A model generated the notes under the pieces. That model was not told the DNA's origin. It was given only the letters and a program-made list of their open reading frames with translations, and did no database searches. From positions 19,006,001 through 19,070,000 of the forward strand of contig JAMPIT010000510.1 of the NCBI GenBank assembly GCA_026261815.1: a DNA stretch of 64,000 nt, read 5' to 3'. Position 1 is the stretch's first letter, and each line of letters starts with the position of its first letter. A program made the position numbers and the translations under genes. This document shows positions 13,601 through 25,191 of this stretch, piece after piece. Source of the stretch: Monarcha castaneiventris obscurior (Eukaryota > Chordata > Aves > Passeriformes > Monarchidae).

Positions 13601-16600
13601 GAACTGACAGACTTGTAATTATCCCTGCAGGACTGATGAAATGTGTGGAGCTTTGCAGCACGCCTGTGAGGAAGCCCCACCAGGTTAATCTGCCTCTGTT
13701 GCTTTTACAGAGCATTTCCCTTTGCCTGTCTGACAGGGCTGATCCACAACCCTTGACAACTAGAGAAAGAAAAGGCTGTTATGTTTTTCAACCTGTGAGT
13801 AAATCTCCTTTCTTTATCTCCCTTCCTTCATAAATAAAATTGAGATGCTTGTCCAGCAAAGATGACAATGTTTGTTATTCAAGAGCTTATTGTTGAAAAT
13901 ACCTGTTTCCTGCTGCTAGGAAAAACAAAGTCTCATAATTTTCTATTCAATAATCTCTTCTAGCAAGTGATTTAAATGTAAGGCTTTGCTGTGGTTTTGT
14001 TTGTAAACAGAGCAGGGTTTTAGATGAGCTGGGGACTGGTGCTGCCTGGGCAGACTGGTGGCACACAGACGTCAGAGGCACGAGGCTGGCTCTCAAAAGG
14101 GGTGCTGGGCACCAGGGCCTCAGGGTGTCAGTGGCCATTGGTGATTTCTGAGGTAGTTCTGCTCACAGAGAGGTCAACAACATGAGCTCATGTCTTGTTA
14201 AGTAGTAAGGGATTCAGGGATAATGGTATGATTTTGCCCAGGGAGCTCTACACGCCTGTGAGAACATAGCTTTTAGCAGTATGAGGAGTTACACATGGAA
14301 GTGTTACCCTTTGAACCTATTTCGAAAATAATTAGAAGTTCACAAAGTTATTTGAAGCTACTTGTCTCCTCCTTTATACATTTTTAATTATATTTGGTAA
14401 TTTCAGATGGAAGAGAGCTCTTATGTAACGTTTGGATATGTACTTCTTGAATAATTAATTGCACCCTGAAAGGGATGATTTGGTCAACCCAAACATGATT
14501 TGTTATTTGTCTAATGTGGGATATTTCCATTTGTGCAATAGTCATTGCATGAGATAAATTACAAAGGCTGCATTTTAAAATAAATTCTAAAAATACAGAA
14601 TTAAGAGCATCTTGCTACACTCCTCACAGTGCCTGAGATGTAAAAGCCCAATATTCACTAACGTACACCACATTAAATTTTTTACTTCTGGCTCACAGTT
14701 ACTGTGACCCCCTACTGCAGAGAAGTGCTCTACATCCACAATGGTACAAACAGAACTTGGCTGAACATTTCTCAGTATAAAGATAGGTAACTGCAGCCTT
14801 GTCACTTGCATGGGGACCCCTCACCTTTCTTTATCTCAGCAGATCCCGCAGCCACTCAGCCAGTAGAGAGGAAGACCGGGGATCTCTGGACTGCTCTTCC
14901 AGGTATATATGTACTCCATCTAAAATGAAACATCTTCAACAGCAACCACTGCTGCTCTGGGAGTCCAGTGGCTCCAGGGAGCATGGAACGTTTCTGCCTA
15001 AAACTTAGAGATGGGTACTCCGGCTCCCTCTCAGATGACTCCCCAGTTGGTGGGTAATTCTGTCAGCACCGTGTGCTTGAGGAATGCAAAGCTCTGTGCT
15101 CTGGGCAGTATGAACATCTCCTATCATCATGAGAAGGTGTAGGATCACCTCATGTATAAACCCCAGGGGAGAGCTGAAAGTCTGGATGTTGCCACACCAT
15201 CATGATTGAGAATGCCCTGGCTGTTCTCACTAACAGGTACTTGAGTAGCTGAATAATTTAGACAGAAATAGTGGCAGTGTGAAGTCTAAACCCATAAATT
15301 TTAATCCTTGAATCCCTTTGGGGTGTTCAGCACCGGTGAAAAGGGCATTTCAGAAAGGATTTGGCCAACCAAGGCATGAGGAGCACCAGAGGAAATTATG
15401 TTTTGTATGTATGTATGCTCCCCTGTACTGTACCAGCCCAGGCATAGTGCAATGTACACACAGGATCTTAATGGTGGTGACTGTAAAATCAGTTCCTTGG
15501 AGCTATTAACACTGAGGTTTGACAGAATCATGGGTCTTTGAAATAGGTCTTATAAATGTACATATATATTGTAGAAGAACACATACCTATAAGTTCTCTT
15601 TAGGTGTACACTCCACAGAGATTGCTGCTGAATTTTTTTTTTTAATTATTTGTGGATAGGAGAAGAATTTATCATGGTTATCTCAAAATTTGCAATTAAT
15701 CACTATTTTTCCACTAATCAGGAGGACTTAATGGAGGAAAGAAAACATTTCAGAGGGTCAGGGATATTACAGAAAACAGTATTTGTATCTTACAAATTTA
15801 AACATCTTCTATTTCCAAGTTACCACCCACAGGTCAGATCCCCAGGAGCTGACTAAAAGCAGTTATATTGCTCTGTACTCCGTGGTGGGGCTGCCAGGGA
15901 GCTAATTTTCTGTTCCTGAAGGCACAAACCTGCTTTGAAGATATAAACTGGCTCTTCAGTTCTACTGGGGCACCTCTGGAGAAATGTATTCTTTTTTTTC
16001 TCACCATGGAAGCAATTCCATGTGAACAGTTAGGGAGACAGATGCCTGCACCCATCCCTCAAATGTTTTAAACCCTCTGCTCAGCCTCAGCAGCAAACAC
16101 TTTCCCTCTGTTCTTTGCCCTGAGAGAGAGGCTCTGGCAGGAGAAGCCTCAATCTGACACCCAAAACACTGACACAGCGAAGCGTGCACTTTTAAGAGCA
16201 AGTCACATTTGTGCTGGCAGGATGAGGGCACTTCCACACTGGAGGGTCAGGGAAGCCACAGAGCAAGGGGGTTTTGGAGGAAATCTCCTCCCCAGCACCC
16301 CCAGGTGAAGCAGTACAATCCCTAGGGAGGCTGCAATAACACCTTGTGCTGGGTACTGGTAATGAACCCTGCGAGGGGGCGAAGGGTTAATGGAAAACTG
16401 ACTCTCCTTCTCATGCAAACGATTTAAAACCTGCAAATTACAGTAACTACCCTTTGATTTTTAGTGGGATGAGGGCAGCAGGAGGAACACGTCACATAAC
16501 TCGTGGCTGGTGCTTGGGGACTGACGTGCAGAACTGGAGAGCTTGGCGCAGTGACGGGGTGGCGGGAGGCAAAACCAAGCAGGAAAGGGAGGCAACAGGA

Positions 16601-17170
16601 GAGACGGCCTGAGCAGTGATGTAAGTGATGCAGACAGATTGGGCAACTTCCTGCAGGGGCACGATCTCTGGATAGCACGGCTGGCAGAAAGGTGCCACGT
16701 GCAGGGTGCCGGGGCATTGAGGAGCTCGTGCATCTCTCCAGCTCCCAGAGCTGCTGGCACCACTCCTGCAGGGAAGAGAAATGGGACTGTGGGGGGAACT
16801 TGCTTTGCATAGCTGTGTGGGTAGGATGAACCTCGAGGTACAGGGACTCACAGAGGTTTTGTGCTGCTGCTGACAGGAATTTTAAAAAGCAGTAGCATTT
16901 TGTATGAATGTTACATTTGAATCTCTTTGACATTTTCCCGTTGGTGCTAATTATTCCCAGCAGCTTCTCACCATGCAGCAAATGCCTGGCACTGTGACAG
17001 TTATTAAAAACCTGTAAACAGGCTCTGGTGGAAAGTGCCTGGAGTCACCTTGCCATGTTAAAGAGAAACTGTCAAATAAGCAAAACCAAATTGAATCGGA
17101 ACCCCACTCAGGCAGCTTCAGAGACTTCTCAGAGGCAGAGGTTCAGGTAGGATCTTATCAGTAAGTATGT
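10624..17170. other. Intergenic, no supported gene
   Basis: Includes the 24-A run and a GC-richer block at about 16000-17000. The 185-codon frame on the minus strand at 16424-16981 is the longest in the window but is low-complexity in places and unrecognised. Confidence 0.5.
13395..13418 (+). repeat. Poly(A) run of 24
   Basis: An uninterrupted A run followed by purine-rich sequence to about 13495. No recognisable retrocopy body lies upstream, so it is reported as simple sequence only. Confidence 0.95.
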
Positions 17171-17485
17171 GATGGGAAGGTGTAAATTAGATGGAGCCAA
17201 GGTCTTCTTAGACAAGTCCAATGACAGGACAAGAGGCAGCAGGAACAAACTGAAACACAGGGAATTCCAATTAAACATAAGAAAACCCATTTATACTGTG
17301 AGGATGGTCAAACACTGTCACAGGTTGCCTGGAGAGGTGGTGGGGTCTGCAACCTTGAAGACACTCAAAAGCCACCTGAGCATGGTCCTGGGCAGTCAGC
17401 TGTACATGCTCCTGCTTGATCAGCGGGGCTGGACCAGGTGACCTCCAGAGGAGCCTGGGCTGCCCTGCAGTTCTGAGTTTCTGTG
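17171..17485 (+). mobile_element. CR1 LINE 3'-end fragment
   Basis: Sense orientation. It shows the CR1 series aatgacaggacaagaggcag, aaactgaaacacagg, cactgtcacaggttgcctgg and ggaccaggtgacctccagag in the correct order. The final tandem terminal repeat is decayed. Boundaries are approximate. Confidence 0.9.
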
Positions 17486-20400
17486 TGCAAATATGCTGCT
17501 CCTGTTGAGAAACAGCTCTGAGAGGCACCACCTGAGGGGCGTGAAGTACAAGGGATGCACTCACACAGAGGAAGCTGGTACAGCACTGGCTCCAGTCCTC
17601 TCAGGAGTGTGATTAATGCTGATGGGAGTTAATTAAACACTCACCTGAAGTAGGTATTTCAGCCTAGCTAGGGCTGGGCTCCATCTTCCTTTCCTCAAGC
17701 CAGGAACAATGGTATGGCTCAGTTCACAGGTCCAGCATTAAACAGATTTTGCAGGATGTACAGAGCACAAGAGAAAATTGTAGACAAGACTAAGAAACTT
17801 CCCTGCTTGGAGCTTCAGCTTTCAAGCACCAAGTCCCCAAGGGCAGGGTTTGGACAATGGGGGCATTGCACCAGCTCAAGATGCTGTTGATGTTTTGGCT
17901 CCAAAACTTTTTCATTTTTTCATACGAAAAGTTGCTTGGTTTCTTTGGGATCCTAAAACCTGATTCAGCAAAGAGCTTGGCTGGCTGCCCTGCAGAGCCC
18001 AAGCTTTAGGGCTTTTCTCTTTGGCATGTTTTTCATCTCATAAGCTGTGGTGAACCACACTTAGTTTGCATCCATGCCCATGGCCCAAGTGTTGACAACC
18101 ACCTGTTTCTGGGGCTCTCAGATATTGTCACAGCAGAGAAAAGCAGAGATTTGACAGATTCTCTCTTTTGATCCATGGTCTCCGAGGTGGCTCTGGACTT
18201 GTACAACCACAGGAGGCTCTGATACTCTGTAGGCACAGGAGCTGAAGCACTGCTGATAATCACAAGCCGTGACCCTTCCTTTTGAACTGAACTTTGTGCA
18301 CATGCCAGTATTACAGAGAAAGAGTCATACTAAACTGGGACAAAACTTAATTTAGCCCAGTATACCTGCCCATGGTCAGGTTGCAGTAATTCAGAGCCTT
18401 AGCTTGGAGATGTTTCTTGAAAACCATTGTGTTTATTAGCCATCTACAGACCTTTCTGCCGTGGTTTTGTACAATCCAGTTTTAAGCTCTTCTAGTACTT
18501 CCTAGTCTCTGCTCAGCTGATACTGTCAGGTTCTGCAGTTCAGTTTTGTGCTACAGAAAACACACTGGCTACATTAGAACTACCCTGGCAAGTTCGTTTT
18601 CTGTCTCTCTGTACCCAGGTTATGAGACAGAGGAAAACCACTCCTTGCTCCGCTTGTGCTTTTTCAAATAGATACTTTTAGCTTGCTTAGTGTTTCACGG
18701 AACAAAAGACTGCCCCATAGTCTTACAGATCCTTAACACCATTTGCACTGTTTCTATCTTTAGAAATAAAATGGAGCAAATTCTGGAATATGTTACTTTT
18801 TAATCTAAAAGAAAAATATTTCCTACTTAAATGAGTGTTGACAAGCAAAGAATCTGACTCAGCTCACTGAGTTTAATGTCTGCATTCAATGAGCATCTCT
18901 TCACATGGAATGTGAAAATGGAAGGAGCCTGGACACATTATCACTTTTGGGGTCTGTTCAGTCCTGCAGCAGGGTCCTTCTGCAGTTCAGTCCTGCCCTT
19001 TCCAGCACATGGAGAGACGCAGTGCAGCACTTTTATGACGTTTGCCCATGGAGCCATAAGCTACATTAGCCATGTTATTTAAAACAGGCTGTAATTTCAA
19101 CTATTTTGGGATCTTGCCTGTGGGCAGGTGGATGGTAAGGTAGGAGTTAACCCACCCACTCAGAGTCCCAGTTCTGCAGCGGCTGAAGAACAGCAACAAA
19201 TTCATGCACAAGGAACCAAAGCAGTCAATTGCAGTATGAGCCTGTCCATCGTTAAGGTAAATCCACAGTTCTCCATTCTAGAAGAAATTAATATGATAGG
19301 AAATTCTCAGAAAGGCTGACTCCAACATGGTGATCAGTATCAACATTCATGAGCATATGGCTGCATACAGTAATGTGAGCACAATTTGCACAGACTTTGG
19401 TACCTCAGTACCTCTTTCCTGTTTTTTCTGCATTTCTACAATTTCTACCCTCTTCACTGCAACCCATCTGACCTTCCAGGATTTTCACTCAAGAAACCAG
19501 AAAGATTTTAAGGAAGAAGTGGCTGAATTGCTAACAAAGGTCACGAAAACACCCATAATAAGCAACACCTGCAGTAATGCTGGAAGGACAGCAAGAATTT
19601 TACCAGTTTTTGAAAGATTGGCAGGACAATTATGAGCTTCTAAAGCAAGGTTTTTTTAAGTGTTAATCATACCACTTGGGTGAACAAGGGGCAAGCCATG
19701 GTAGAGGTAAGCCAGCTCTTATAAAACAAAATCATATCTCTTCAGACATTCAAACTGCAGTTGACAGAGTTTCTCACAAGAATATAATAAGCTGGTAGCT
19801 ATAGCATGATTATCCACATTTTATTTTGTTAAAAGTGTATTTCACTGTTTATTAAGTGTAAAAGTCATTCCAGAACTAGCATTTGTAGGCTCAGATGTTC
19901 TAGTTAACATAAAATCCATCAACAGGAAAATTCTAGCCTGAAGAAACAGCAACAGAAACAACAAATTAATGACTTGGTTTGTCAGAACAAGAAATAGACT
20001 GGGAACTTTTCAGCAGAGCTTCATGACTGGGCAGAATGAGGCCAGGGGACCACAGCATAGGCCGCATCAAAGCACTGTACCTGGAGCATCTCCCACTCTG
20101 CTCTGTGTAAGGGGCTCCCTCAAGGAGCTTACAAACAGAATCTTAGCAACATAAGAAGTCTTTGGAAAAAATGGCTGGTGAACTAGCCAACATCACCCAT
20201 CAGCACTTGTGACCAATTGTCCTTAGAGCTACCAATGCCCCTGGAGCTACAACTGAGCTAGACCTGCTCCAGGCTATTACTTCACATATGTGCTTACTTA
20301 GGGTTACACCCCATATCATTTCTGCTGCCCTGCTAGCCAGGGAATGGCTACTTTGATGAAGGACCAGTAAAAGCTCTCCTTAAGACAATCGAGGAACTCA

Positions 20401-23400
20401 CGAGATCTTCAGTCCTGCAATGTTTCCATCCTTCCTGAATGATATGTGCTGTATTTCTTGCCATTCCCCCAGGCTTTTGGGGAGCAGGTAGCAGACAGTG
20501 TCACACAGCAGCCCTGTGAAGATGGGGTCCAGTGCCTGTAGAACTAGGGCAACATGTGAGCTCCTGCTATGAGGACCTTGATGGGGTTCATTATAAACTG
20601 CCTGATTAGACCCTCATCTGGAGGATGTCCCAGCTAGAAATACATAAATGAGAAGTGGGCATAAACCAGTTGATGATGCACAATAATCTTCCCAGCAGAA
20701 AATTTTATTTATTGGTTTTTTATTAATTAACAATCTGCTTACACTGTTTTTTTCTGTAAGTTGAGTCTGTAAAATATTAACAGCCTAGTGCTTTCAACTT
20801 TCTTGGAGTTGTTCTGTTTAACAGTCAGGCACTTAAGCCTTCAGACTTATAAAAAGCATTGCTTTAAAATTTTATTTCCCATGGGAATAGCTTAGCACTG
20901 TTTTTTTAGCTTACAAAAGCAGCATGCCTATAGATTTTCCATAAAGAATGTTTCATTAAACTCCATTGATGTAATTTCCTATCACTCCACTCACTCCACA
21001 GCCTGTTTACCAAACCAGTTCTTCCTTTCTTTGAAAGCAAGTCCTTTAGGCCTCTGTACGCAATTGCATAATGTCTACTTATCTTTTCATCTTTAAATAA
21101 ATTATTTCTACTGTGTCTTTCCCACTTGTGTTCAGAACTAACCAGTGCACACACACTCCACCAAAGCTGTTTCATTCTGCCATGCAAATGCAGGTCCTAG
21201 CAGAAGAAATCTCATTAACTAATTTCAGCAGTGCTTCTGCTTCCTGGCTGACAAGGGCACAAATAAACAAGACAAGAGAATCTGCAAAAGCAGGTAGATG
21301 CAAACAGATTGTTCACCTCTCTCTACTTCCTCCAGTCCCACAGGTCTCTTCCTGTAAACCACAGGCTGAGATTTGAAAAACATGAGGCCTTTCCTTCTCA
21401 GGACAGAATTTAAATCAAGTAGTTACACAAAGGCTACCACTATGAGACTGTGTATTAAAAAAGCTATTCTTTATACATGCACATAATGTGTCACAAATTG
21501 AAATAGAAAAATTAGTTACCTACAAATCAATGTCGAATCTATTTCTTTGCTGAATGAAACAATTACTTAAAGATAAAGCCCTCAGTGTGACTGGGGAGGT
21601 GAATTTGTTCTATGCTGACACAGTAGACGTGCGCAGGGGCAGTACAGAGGGTAAAGCCACCATGCTGATGTGACCTGGGACCTCAGAGCCAGAGCTGCAC
21701 CAGGCAGCACTAATGGAGCAGAGTCAAGTGCTCTTAAATTCCTCAGCCAATGTCTGATGAGGTGACACCCTCAGGGAGCATTTTGCTCAGAATTCTAAAT
21801 TTCTCCTTTAGTTTCGTATCAACAAGAAGCAAAAGCAATTGCATGAAGCAAACTCAAATATATTTATTATCATGGTGTCCAATGCACAAAAGAATTCAGA
21901 ATTTTACAGTGTTGCAAAAAGCAAATCTCTTACTACTTCTCCATGTTTCTTGGTAATGCAGGGGCACTATTGGCTTTGGAGGCGCTCACAGAAGTGTTGA
22001 TCCCAGTTTCCAGGAATCTCATTGAATGGTGTCTCAGGCCTCTGGCTGAGACATTCTAGTTCCAGCCATGTTCCATGATAATGAAACCCGTGAGAAATTA
22101 AAGAATTGAAAATAAGGTAATTCGGACTCCTCCCTCCAGTCGGCAGCCACTGGAGCTGGCGTGAGGGCAAAGTCTTCCTGCACAAAGAGAAAGTTACCCA
22201 GTTTGCAAGCTGCCTCAAGACTCTTGCCCATTTTCCTAATCACAGAGGAAGAGACAAAGGTCAGGTCCTTTTGGGTTTCTCCATGCCTGGGCCATCTGCA
22301 GTTGTAGGGAAATAAAATAGATTCACAGCCCTCATTCTCAGTTTTGATCAAATGTGGGCCTCAAATACTTCATCACTCTTCATTTATGTATCTGCTGTGT
22401 TGAAGGCACTAGTATTTCAAGGGGTTTTTTGGCTCCTGGCAGATGAACCAACCAACCAAATTATCAAAAGAATTCTGTCAAAGAAAGATCTTAATTCATG
22501 GAAATTGTTATAACAATAAAAACAAATAGTCAGTAATGATTCCCAGATTTTCTTTTTCATGCCACAACCCTACAATGTCCCAGAAAAGGAAACTTCAAGC
22601 AGTCAGTCAACTTTGCCTGTTTTAATCTGCCTGTTTCCAAGTGAGTTGTGAATGCCTCTTCTATTGATTTGCTTTAACATTACACTATTTGTAATCCTCT
22701 TGATTTTCATTAGACACCTTAGTACTGTTCAGGCTCATTAACACAGTTTTGTCCTTAGCTTTCAGCTAGTAACAGTCATCCTGAGTCTTCTAAAACTAAA
22801 GTTCACATAGAAGGCTTCACATCTTCTTTATAGAAACTCTTTGAGATCCTTTGTTTGAAAAAATCTTATTTAGTTGGTGGACTAAAAGGTCACTTGCGTC
22901 ATGCTGCTGCAGTGTCTCAAAAGTCAGAGTTTTGGGGGCAAAATACTTGAGCAAATTATGGCTTTGTTGCTTTCAAAACTATGGAGAGTAAAATCAGAAG
23001 CCTGATGCTTACTAATACCTCCAGAAACCTTGCAGTAAAACCAGGGCTAACAGCAAGGGAAAAGATGGACTTTAGGACAGCTGCTACTACATTTGTCAAA
23101 ACAGAAGTAAAAGTCAAGTAAGCAATCAGTCAACAAGTCAGTGACTTCTAATGTCTAAATAAGCAGTCTACAGGTACAACACAGCCTGGACCCAAATCTA
23201 ATCATCTTTTGTTGATCTAGTCTGCCTCCACAGGGCCCAAGGAGAGATTAAATATCACCAGTTGGAAGTTGGACCTGATTGGATTGCATTGCAAGACCTT
23301 TGGGGAATTTGATAGTGACATATGTTTTGTGGTAGCAGCAAGGCTCCCAATCACATGAGGTGTTCATTGAAACACCATTTTCCATTTGCACAAAACTAGA

Positions 23401-23559
23401 GGCTGAAAACTGACCTAATCTGGAGGTCAGGATAGAACACGAAAAAAACCCAAAGATTAAGCTGCCTTTAAATAAAACTGACAGTAAACACAATTAAGGT
23501 GACAAACTTGTTTCATTGGTGCTTAAAGAATCCTGTACTTGGTTCATAAAGAGGAAGAA
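17486..23559. other. Intergenic downstream of B3GLCT, no supported gene
   Basis: In human the next gene after B3GLCT is RXFP2. No RXFP2 exon (LDL-receptor-A or leucine-rich-repeat coding) was seen here, so any such gene would lie beyond the left edge. Confidence 0.5.
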
Positions 23560-25023
23560 GGCACAAAAGGTTAAAGAATGCTTTTATTCAGCTTTCACAG
23601 TTCTAAACAGTAAACATAATTAACAACTCACCAATGGTATCAGAGAACATAGTCCTGGTATCAGTAAAATGTCTACTGTTTAAGGCACTGGTAGTGGGAA
23701 GAAAAAAAGACATGAATTGCTCTTTCTTAATCAGAGTTTGAATCTGTTATGAATATGTGCTTGCTATTCAATGCTTAGAAACCCACAAGCTACATTCACA
23801 AACAAATGTTTATACAAGTTCAGCAATTACCGAGACAGGAATCAGTGGCTCCCCTACTTTGACTCTAGAGCAAGTATTGCTTTTCTTTGGAGTGGAATCA
23901 ATTTTTAACCTACTAAAAGAAACCAAAACACAAATTACTTCAGCAGTATGGCTTTAAGACCCTGTATTTGGTTACAATATAGCAAGCCAAGTTAAATGAC
24001 AGCATACAGGTGCCATATACTGTCATTTTAAAAGAAGCAGTTTTACAATATAAAAATTAGTTTAAAACATACTATAGCCAGTTTTTGTACAAAAATTTTT
24101 ACAAAACTGAATTACTAAAAAAAATTCAAGAACATTTTAAATATGAATCATACTTTACATGTTGTATGCATAAAATTACTTATCCTGATGATATAAATTA
24201 GGAATACTCCAAAATTTTTAAAGCTGGCACTCATATGCTATTGAAATGCACACATCAGAAATACTGAAGTGTTAGTTCTGCCAAAATCCTTAAGAGCCAC
24301 TCTTAAATTTGCCAAATTGATGTACAGTGACTCAAGTTTCTAAAGGAGCCACAGTGACCTCCCGTGGCCACCTAAGAAATCCCTGTCCTTAACCTTTTCC
24401 ATTTTTAACATGACATTCCACACAAATGCCAATAAACTCAAAAGGTACAACAGTGGTTTCGTGCCTGGTCCAACTGCTCCAGGAAACTACAGTATTTCTA
24501 TCTGAAATGAGCATAAAGGAGCACAGCCATCACACAATCTAGCTCCTGGTCCCAGAAAAAAAGTCAAGTGTCCTCTATGATTTATCAAGAAACTGTTCCA
24601 GAACCTTTTAGAGAACTGTTTTCTGTAAGTCTGTGAGAGATGATGTTTAATAGATGTTCAACAATTATTCAATATTAGGCTCCCAAATAAATAACTTCAG
24701 CTTTTGAGAGAGGAAAGGAAGGAAATGTAAATTGATGCTGTCTGAACCACTTCCAAACACAGGTGAAGTTGTACAAGACTCTTAAATGTGTGTCAAGTTC
24801 ATTGGTATACAAAGGCCAAAAATATTCTAAAATGAAACCAAGTGGAGGAAAAGAATCCAAAAGTCATTTAAGTGCCTTCTTCCATTGTTCTGAAGGGATG
24901 CAACCATCAGGAACAAAACACTGTCTTCTTATGTCATGAACAACATGAAAACAAAACAAAAATCACAGTAGTGATTGTCCCTCATCTGTAGAACAGCAAT
25001 TAACACTTACATTCTTCTACTGC
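23560..25023 (-). other. B3GLCT: Probable B3GLCT 3' untranslated region
   Basis: AT-rich, repeat-free sequence directly after the TAA stop with no long frame. I set its far end just beyond the only AATAAA on the minus strand in this stretch (23583-23588). The end is inferred. An ATTAAA near 24647 could give a shorter form. Confidence 0.55.
23583..23588 (-). promoter_or_regulatory. Candidate B3GLCT polyadenylation signal (AATAAA)
   Basis: TTTATT on the plus strand, so AATAAA in the transcript, about 1.44 kb after the stop codon. It is the only canonical hexamer I found between the stop and the downstream CR1-bearing region. No strong GU-rich downstream element is obvious. Confidence 0.4.
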
Positions 25024-25191
25024 TTATAAATCCTCTCTGTCATATCCAACATGTTTTCCATTATGTGACTCTTCTGTGTTTGGTGCCAGCCATGTGAAAT
25101 ACACCTTCACTGGATCAATATTCCAATGCTTGTGAAATGATACTGGAATTTGGTGAGAAAGGTAATCTTTTGGGTAGTCCATTGGCCTTGC
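25024..25191 (-). CDS. B3GLCT: B3GLCT exon 15, coding part, with stop
   Basis: 168 coding nt, acceptor atcttag, 55 codons starting [16 protein letters not shown] and including [14 protein letters not shown], then TAA at 25024-25026. It ends Asp-Arg-Glu-Asp-Leu. The last four residues REDL resemble the REEL retrieval signal of the human enzyme, which points to ER residence. Confidence 0.97.
   Translation of the reverse strand, partial: ARPMDYPKDYLSHQIPVSFHKHWNIDPVKVYFTWLAPNTEESHNGKHVGYDREDL

Noticed and set aside
1..23559. Exons of RXFP2, the neighbour of B3GLCT in human
   Set aside because: No LDL-receptor-A, leucine-rich-repeat or seven-helix coding blocks were found.
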